A stretch of DNA of 64,000 bases from positions 1-64,000 of the forward strand of contig JBMZAX010000004.1 of assembly GCA_049611805.1 (NCBI GenBank), written 5' to 3'. Made by a program: the position numbers and the translations under genes. Shown piece by piece: positions 59,394 through 64,000 of the stretch. The DNA is from UBA7378 sp049611805. Lineage in GTDB: Bacteria > Pseudomonadota > Alphaproteobacteria > RS24. The notes below the pieces were generated by a model. That model was not told where the DNA came from, did not search any database, and worked only from the letters and a program-made list of their open reading frames with translations. Positions within the stretch are counted from its first letter, which is position 1; each line of letters opens with the position of its first letter.

Positions 59394-59514
59394 AATAACA
59401 CTCCCCTTGAGAACCATAGTTTAGGCACAAAATGGTTAATCGCAAGCCGCTAATTTTAAGCAGGCGGATGCGCGGTGTCTGTCGGTGGATTTACTGTTTA
59501 CGTCTGCAATTATT

Positions 59515-59535
59515 TGTTTAAACTTATTCTAAACA
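59515..59535 (+). promoter_or_regulatory. Palindromic operator in the monooxygenase/alcohol dehydrogenase divergent region
   Basis: TGTTTA-N9-TAAACA is a perfect 6-bp inverted repeat just before the GGGGAGG ribosome site of the alcohol dehydrogenase. A further half-site (CTGTTTA) lies at 59503-59509. Placed to control the dehydrogenase and possibly the divergent monooxygenase. Confidence 0.6.
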
Positions 59536-59551
59536 GGGGAGGAAATTAATC

Positions 59552-61798
59552 ATGGCTCATCCGTCACTATCTCAAAAGCAGGCGACACTTGTTAATGTCA
59601 TTGCTCTGGGCACGATTGCAGCATTGGCTTTGGTAGGCATTCTTGGCTCAACTTCGCTTGAGCGCTCCGAAGTTGGTACACAAATGCAGGCGTCCCCCAG
59701 TACATCTGTCGGCCTTATTGATACCCAACGCATTGTGGCCGCAGACGAGGCACCCGGCGACTGGCTGTCTTATGGTCGTGATTATGGTGAACAACGCTTT
59801 TCACCGCTGACACAGGTCAACAAGAAGACGATCAAGGATCTGGAACTTGCCTGGTCGTTTGACATGTACACAAATCGCGGGCTTGAAGCCTCCCCCATCG
59901 TGGTGGACGGCATTATGTATATGACCGGCTCGTGGAGTGTAGTTTTTGCAGTTGATGCGATAACCGGCGAAGAAATCTGGTCTTATGATCCGGAAGTGCC
60001 CGGTGACTGGGCGCGCAAGGCTTGTTGCGACGTCGTCAATCGCGGCGTGGCTGTTTATGAGGGCGCGGTATATATCGCCACATTGGACGGATATCTTGTA
60101 TCGCTCAATGCCGAAACCGGCGAAGTGATTTGGCGTATCAACACAATCATCGACCGCACCCGCGCCTATACGATTACCGGCGCCCCGCGCGTTGCCAATG
60201 GCCGTGTGTTTATCGGCAATGGCGGCGGCGAGTTTGGTGTGCGCGGTTATGTATCGGCCTATGACACCAAAACCGGCGATCTGGACTGGCGCTTCTTCAC
60301 CGTGCCCGGCGATCCGTCAAAACCGTTTGAGCATCCCGAAATGGAAACCGCCGCATCCACATGGAAGGGCGGCGAATGGTGGAAAATCGGCGGCGGCGGT
60401 ACGGTCTGGAATTCGATCGTTTATGATGCCGAAACCGACACGGTATTTTTGGGCGTCGGCAACGGCTCACCCTGGACGCGCACCATCCGGTCTCCGGGCG
60501 GTGGCGACAATCTGTTCCTGTCTTCAATCGTTGCTGTTGATGCCAGCACCGGCAAAATGCGCTGGTATTACCAGACCACGCCCGGTGACAATTGGGACTA
60601 TACAGCCGTGCAGGACATGATGCTGGCCGATATGGAAATTGACGGCAAAATGCGGAAAGTCATTATGCAGGCGCCGAAAAACGGCTTCTTCTATGTTCTT
60701 GACCGGCAGACCGGCGAATTGCTGCGCGCAAACCCGTATGTCACGGTGAACTGGGCCTCGCATATTGATATGGAAACCGGCCGTCCGGTTGAAAACCCGG
60801 ACAAGGATTTCCTGACCGGTGACTCGCAATGGATCTTGCCCGGACCGCTTGGCGGGCATAACTGGCAGTCCATGTCGTATAATCCGAATACCGGACTTGT
60901 TTATATTCCGGCACTCGAAAACCCGCTCGTATATGACGTCGAACATGATTTCAAGGCGACCGGACGTTTTAAATATATTGAGGGCGGCTGGAATACCGGC
61001 ATTGAATTCGGGCGCATCATGGAAATATTGGGCGAGCATCCTGACCTGCCGCCCGGCAAAGGCTACATCACGGCGTTTGACCCGCTTACCGGTAAAACAC
61101 ACTGGACGCGCGAACACGGAACGCACTGGAACGGGGGCACTTTGTCTACCGCCGCCGATCTGGTTTTCCAAGGCAATGGCGACGGTTATTTCGTCGCTTA
61201 TGATGCGAAAAACGGCGATGAATTGTGGAAGGTCAACACCTATACAAGCATCATCGCACCGCCGATTACCTATAGTGTCGGTGGCGAGCAATATGTTGCC
61301 ATTCAGGTTGGCTCCGGTGGAGCCGCCGGTCTGACGGAAGGCGATATCGCCATGCCGGCCTCTGCCAAATTCGGCAATTTCGGCCGCATGCTGGTGTTCA
61401 AGCTGAACGGCGGTCTGTCGATTGAAGAGCCTGAGCATTGGGCGCGCGAAATCCCGGAGCCGCCGGTCATTGAGGCGTCTGCCGCCCAGATACAACTTGG
61501 TGGTGAGCTTTATGGCGAGGTTTGCGGTTTCTGCCACGGTATCGGTGCCTATGGCGGCCCGGCTGTTCCGGATTTGCGCAAAATGAGCGAGCAAACACAC
61601 CGCATGTTCAACGAGATTGTGCTTGAAGGTGTGCTGGAAGATCGCGGCATGTCGAACTTCTCCGACCGCTTGAGCCAGGCTGATGTCGACAGCATTTATG
61701 CCTATATCAACTCACGCGCCTGGCAGGACTACAAATTGCAGGAAGACGCCAAGGCCGAAGCTCAATCGGAAGCCCAGACCAGCGCGCTGACGAATTAG
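59552..61798 (+). CDS. PQQ-dependent alcohol dehydrogenase with C-terminal cytochrome c (quinohaemoprotein)
   Basis: 748 residues. An N-terminal hydrophobic helix (about 13-35) without a clear cleavage site probably anchors it in the membrane. The eight-bladed PQQ propeller follows: WLSYGRDYGEQRFSPLTQVN, the adjacent-Cys disulfide ARKACCDVVNRG, and PGDNWDYTAVQ with the catalytic Asp. Thr stands where lanthanide enzymes have a second Asp (D-Y-D), so calcium is predicted. The C-terminal cytochrome c has CGFCH haem binding (near 660). It oxidises alcohols in the periplasm and passes electrons to the respiratory chain. The haem c domain places it with quinohaemoprotein (type II) alcohol dehydrogenases. 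Confidence 0.92.
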   Translation: MAHPSLSQKQATLVNVIALGTIAALALVGILGSTSLERSEVGTQMQASPSTSVGLIDTQRIVAADEAPGDWLSYGRDYGEQRFSPLTQVNKKTIKDLELAWSFDMYTNRGLEASPIVVDGIMYMTGSWSVVFAVDAITGEEIWSYDPEVPGDWARKACCDVVNRGVAVYEGAVYIATLDGYLVSLNAETGEVIWRINTIIDRTRAYTITGAPRVANGRVFIGNGGGEFGVRGYVSAYDTKTGDLDWRFFTVPGDPSKPFEHPEMETAASTWKGGEWWKIGGGGTVWNSIVYDAETDTVFLGVGNGSPWTRTIRSPGGGDNLFLSSIVAVDASTGKMRWYYQTTPGDNWDYTAVQDMMLADMEIDGKMRKVIMQAPKNGFFYVLDRQTGELLRANPYVTVNWASHIDMETGRPVENPDKDFLTGDSQWILPGPLGGHNWQSMSYNPNTGLVYIPALENPLVYDVEHDFKATGRFKYIEGGWNTGIEFGRIMEILGEHPDLPPGKGYITAFDPLTGKTHWTREHGTHWNGGTLSTAADLVFQGNGDGYFVAYDAKNGDELWKVNTYTSIIAPPITYSVGGEQYVAIQVGSGGAAGLTEGDIAMPASAKFGNFGRMLVFKLNGGLSIEEPEHWAREIPEPPVIEASAAQIQLGGELYGEVCGFCHGIGAYGGPAVPDLRKMSEQTHRMFNEIVLEGVLEDRGMSNFSDRLSQADVDSIYAYINSRAWQDYKLQEDAKAEAQSEAQTSALTN

Positions 61799-61816
61799 TC
61801 AGCGTTTGGTTCGGGC

Positions 61817-62377
61817 CTAATTGACGCTGCCCTTTGGCGGCAGATCGGGCACGGGCAGGTCACGAAATTCAAGCTTCAAAGTGGGGCGATCGCCGGCTGA
61901 ATCTTCGCTGGCGCTCTCGCCTTCGCGCTTTTGGATTTTGGCTTCTTCCGGGGGGCGTGCCTTTTTATAGGCCAGTCGCGCCTCAAAGGGCTTGCCGTCT
62001 TCGACCTGTTCCAAAGCCTCTTCCACAGCATCGGCCAGTTCCGCCGAAAAGGGCAGCCCGTGCAGGCGCGGAGAGCCGCGCAATGCGCCACCGGTGCCGA
62101 GGGGTTGGGCGAGAATATAAATGCGCCCCGCCGTGCCGTTAACCTTGTCGGGTTCTTCGATAACCGCCCAATGCAGTTTGAACGGGTTTTCGGGCAGTTC
62201 GGCAATCGCCCAGCCGCGCAAATTCTGTGCGCCAATATAAGCCCCGACATAAAGCGCGGTGACGAGAAAAATGGCGGCGATTTTTATTTCGCGCCGCAAC
62301 GGGCTTGCCAGATTGAGATTGAGCAAAAGCGCGGCCACCACCGCATAGGCAATGCCGAGCCAAAGGGGGATGTTCAT
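61817..62377 (-). CDS. Third gene of the ExbB/ExbD-like operon, two-helix membrane protein
   Basis: 186 residues: two membrane helices at 4-23 and 32-51, then a soluble domain with SPRLHGLPFSAELADAVEEA and a charged Pro/Glu-rich tail ending PVPDLPPKGSVN. Start overlaps the preceding stop by 4 bp. No family recognised. It could be the output component energised by the ExbB/ExbD-like pair upstream. Confidence 0.72.
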   Translation of the reverse strand: MNIPLWLGIAYAVVAALLLNLNLASPLRREIKIAAIFLVTALYVGAYIGAQNLRGWAIAELPENPFKLHWAVIEEPDKVNGTAGRIYILAQPLGTGGALRGSPRLHGLPFSAELADAVEEALEQVEDGKPFEARLAYKKARPPEEAKIQKREGESASEDSAGDRPTLKLEFRDLPVPDLPPKGSVN

Positions 62378-62988
62378 GGCTTATCTCCCGCCCGTATGAG
62401 TGCTTTGTCGCGGGTGAAGATTTTCGACACCGCACCTGTGGCGTCAAGGCTGAAGCGTACCGCCGTTTGTTCGTCGCCGGCACCGGTGAGCTTGTTTGTG
62501 CCGGCAAACACGACCGAGACACTGGGGTTCAATTTCTCAACCTTGACCTTCACCGGTACCGGATTTCCGGTCACCGCCCTGTAATGCAAAAGGTTGACGA
62601 CATATTCGCCCGCGGCGATGCCGCGCAAGGTAACGGTTTCCTGATTGAGCGGGTTTTCAATGCGTTCGCCATTGACCGTCAGCGCATCGTTGAGGCTGCC
62701 GCGATCGTCGCGGTCGAGATGCATCAGCCCCGCTTCGCGCGTGTCGAACCACACCAGATTGCCGGTGGCATCTTCGACAATAAGGTCAACATCGTCGGGG
62801 TGACTGTCCGGCCATTGCGCGGTGATTAAAAACTCGGCCTTGGGGTTGACCTTGCCTTGCGTGATTTCGGGGCGGATCATGATAAACGCCACGGAAAACA
62901 TAAAGGCAAAGCCGAGCAGGGCATTGAACAGAACATCCGTAAACGGGTTCTGATCATCATTGGGCGGAAACAGGCCTTTGCCGATCAT
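62374..62988 (-). CDS. ExbD/TolR-like membrane protein with large periplasmic domain
   Basis: 204 residues with one membrane helix near the N-terminus. NPFTDVLFNALLGFAFMF mirrors the P-F-x-D-V helix start of ExbD/TolR, so Asp18 is the likely proton-carrying residue. The periplasmic part (about 45-204) is beta-rich and unlike ExbD's small domain; it contains FDTREAGLMHLDRDDRGSL and GEYVVNLLHYRAVTGNPVPV, suggesting an immunoglobulin-like or carbohydrate-binding fold. Overlaps both neighbours by 4 bp. Confidence 0.75.
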   Translation of the reverse strand: MIGKGLFPPNDDQNPFTDVLFNALLGFAFMFSVAFIMIRPEITQGKVNPKAEFLITAQWPDSHPDDVDLIVEDATGNLVWFDTREAGLMHLDRDDRGSLNDALTVNGERIENPLNQETVTLRGIAAGEYVVNLLHYRAVTGNPVPVKVKVEKLNPSVSVVFAGTNKLTGAGDEQTAVRFSLDATGAVSKIFTRDKALIRAGDKP

Positions 62989-63536
62989 GAGGCGTCTCGG
63001 CCCAGTTCGAGCAAATATTCCTGCATGGCGTCGGACAATATCTGGAATTGCAATCGCAGAAGCAAATTGGCAACAAGGCCAGTCAGGGTCGTATAAAGCG
63101 CAACCGCCATGCCCGCGCTCATCTCGCCCAGCGCGGCTTGCAGACTTGCCGCATCATATCCGCTCAGCTTGCTGATCGGGGCCAGCATCAGAATAAAGCC
63201 GATAATGGTTCCCAAAAGGCCGAGTTTCAAAACACTGTCGGCGGCAAACCAGCCATGGTTCAGCCAGCGCGCCAATATGGCTTCGCGGTGCTCGGTGTCA
63301 AAATCGGTCGGCAGGTCGTATTGGCGTTGCACCCAGCGCAACAGCCACAGCCAGCGCAAGGTAAGCACCAGCCAGATGGCGGCAATCAGATATGAAATGC
63401 CGCTGCGGTCGCCGGCAAGCAACAGGCCGATAAGCCCCTGCTCATTCAGCAAATAACCGGCAAAGACAATGAGGCCCGCAAGAATGAGCCCTTGCAAAAA
63501 TGACGCATTTTGCGCGCGCGCGCGATATTCTGACAC
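62985..63536 (-). CDS. MotA/TolQ/ExbB-family proton channel protein
   Basis: 183 residues with four hydrophobic segments (about 14-42, 46-68, 100-122 and 142-163). The last pair has GLLGTIIGFILMLAPI and GMAVALYTTLTGLVANLLLR, the ExbB/TolQ/MotA channel core with its Gly and Thr positions. Shorter than MotA and lacking its long cytoplasmic loop. First gene of a three-gene, 4-bp-overlap operon with an ExbD-like partner, not linked to TonB or Tol-Pal genes. Confidence 0.85.
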   Translation of the reverse strand: MSEYRARAQNASFLQGLILAGLIVFAGYLLNEQGLIGLLLAGDRSGISYLIAAIWLVLTLRWLWLLRWVQRQYDLPTDFDTEHREAILARWLNHGWFAADSVLKLGLLGTIIGFILMLAPISKLSGYDAASLQAALGEMSAGMAVALYTTLTGLVANLLLRLQFQILSDAMQEYLLELGRDAS

Positions 63537-63661
63537 GGATTTTCTCCCTTTTTACGAAACTCAGTTTAACGCCTGCAAAACCCAAATGTCGAGAAAAGTG
63601 AGAGGTTTAAGCGCTTGCTATTTTGGTGGATACATGGTCGAGTTTTGCGGGGAGAATTCCA

Positions 63662-64000
63662 GTGAGCGATCTAACAGCCGACCAAAATGTGCCCGCAACC
63701 CCGCGGCAATCCATCAGTCTTGCTGAGTTGATCAGCTTCGCCATTCCGACCGTCGGTGCCGGTTACATGTTCTGTCTGGTATCGCTTTACCTGATGAAAT
63801 TTGCGACCGATGTATTGCTCATCGCGCCGGCTGTCATGGGGTTTATTTTCGGCGTTTCGCGTTTTTGGGATGCGGTGTCCGACCCGCTGGTCGGCTATTT
63901 GTCCGATAAAACCCAAACGCGTTTGGGGCGGCGGCGGCCCTGGATATTCGCCAGTATTATTCCGGTGGGCTTAAGTTTCTGGATGCTGTCGGCACCGCCC
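63662..64000 (+). CDS. GPH-family sugar:cation symporter, N-terminal part (truncated by window)
   Basis: 113 codons are visible before the window ends, starting at GTG 63662 with GGGGAG 8 bp upstream. After a short tail, two membrane helices lead to the conserved SDPLVGYLSDKTQTRLGRRR segment and a WIFASIIP helix. These identify the glycoside-pentoside-hexuronide:cation symporter (MelB/XynP) branch of the major facilitator superfamily. Substrate unknown. Confidence 0.88.
   Translation, partial: MSDLTADQNVPATPRQSISLAELISFAIPTVGAGYMFCLVSLYLMKFATDVLLIAPAVMGFIFGVSRFWDAVSDPLVGYLSDKTQTRLGRRRPWIFASIIPVGLSFWMLSAPP

Noticed and set aside
61817..63536. Zorya-type anti-phage system (ZorAB are MotA/MotB-like)
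   Set aside because: The channel protein has only 183 residues with no long cytoplasmic tail, the partner lacks an OmpA-like peptidoglycan domain, and no ZorC/D/E helicase or nuclease is present.

Overview
The window reads as one contiguous chromosome segment of a motile, aerobic, probably marine alphaproteobacterium. The evidence is the tRNA-Met type, the flagellar and acyl-CoA gene families, proteorhodopsin, and the carboxyspermidine route to spermidine. The mix of flavin monooxygenase, lipid-transfer thiolase, TIGR03084-type protein and terpene-carboxylase genes recalls Parvibaculum/PS1-like or SAR116-like lineages. That placement is inference and cannot be settled from sequence alone.

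Layout. (1) 1-20.1 kb: a nearly unbroken flagellar cluster in an order more typical of gammaproteobacteria: fliS end, a FliT-like gene, two sigma-54 activators, fliEFGHIJ, fliK, fliLMN, fliOPQR, flhB, four uncharacterised genes, then a PomAB-like stator on the other strand. The two activators are complementary. One has a Fis-type helix-turn-helix but no N-terminal sensory domain. The other has an N-terminal domain but no DNA-binding domain. This matches the FleQ/FleT pair of Rhodobacter sphaeroides. Five GG-N10-GC sigma-54 promoters lie in front of the fleT-like gene, fliK, fliO, pomA and a secreted DUF1566 gene, and rpoN itself is at 21.2 kb. (2) 22.7-24.1 kb: small genes, including two overlapping half-CRP-like proteins. 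(3) 24.3-29.8 kb: an accessory region built on tRNA-Met. It has an intact tRNA, an AT-rich cargo gene with two internal repeats, a truncated TIGR03643 gene, a second tRNA copy with two damaged tertiary-contact positions, and a three-gene cassette (GrdB-like protein, MFS transporter, TauD-like oxygenase). The cassette is enclosed by 44-bp inverted repeats and ends in a tRNA 3' fragment split by a 116-bp MITE-like element.

(4) 29.8-50.1 kb: acyl-CoA and terpenoid catabolism: SCP-x thiolase, sulfatase, carbonic anhydrase, ROK kinase, a biotinyl/carboxyltransferase fusion, CoA-transferase, and a TetR-controlled atuA-atuC-atuE-atuF set with bioB. Biotin synthase beside two biotin carboxylase systems makes functional sense. 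(5) 50.5-55.7 kb: a complete arginine-to-spermidine operon (speA, carboxyspermidine dehydrogenase, carboxyspermidine decarboxylase, speB). (6) 55.9-64 kb: green-type, proton-pump proteorhodopsin with a clear terminator, a PCu(A)C copper chaperone, a flavin monooxygenase divergent from a membrane-anchored PQQ/haem c alcohol dehydrogenase, a translationally coupled ExbB/ExbD-like trio of unknown role, and the start of a GPH-family symporter.

The most unusual points are the split FleQ/FleT-like regulation with its own sigma-54 regulon, the nested tRNA-Met accessory locus, the four-gene tail behind flhB, the ExbBD-like trio, and several clean palindromic operators (24405, 25925, 32995, 41095, 59515).
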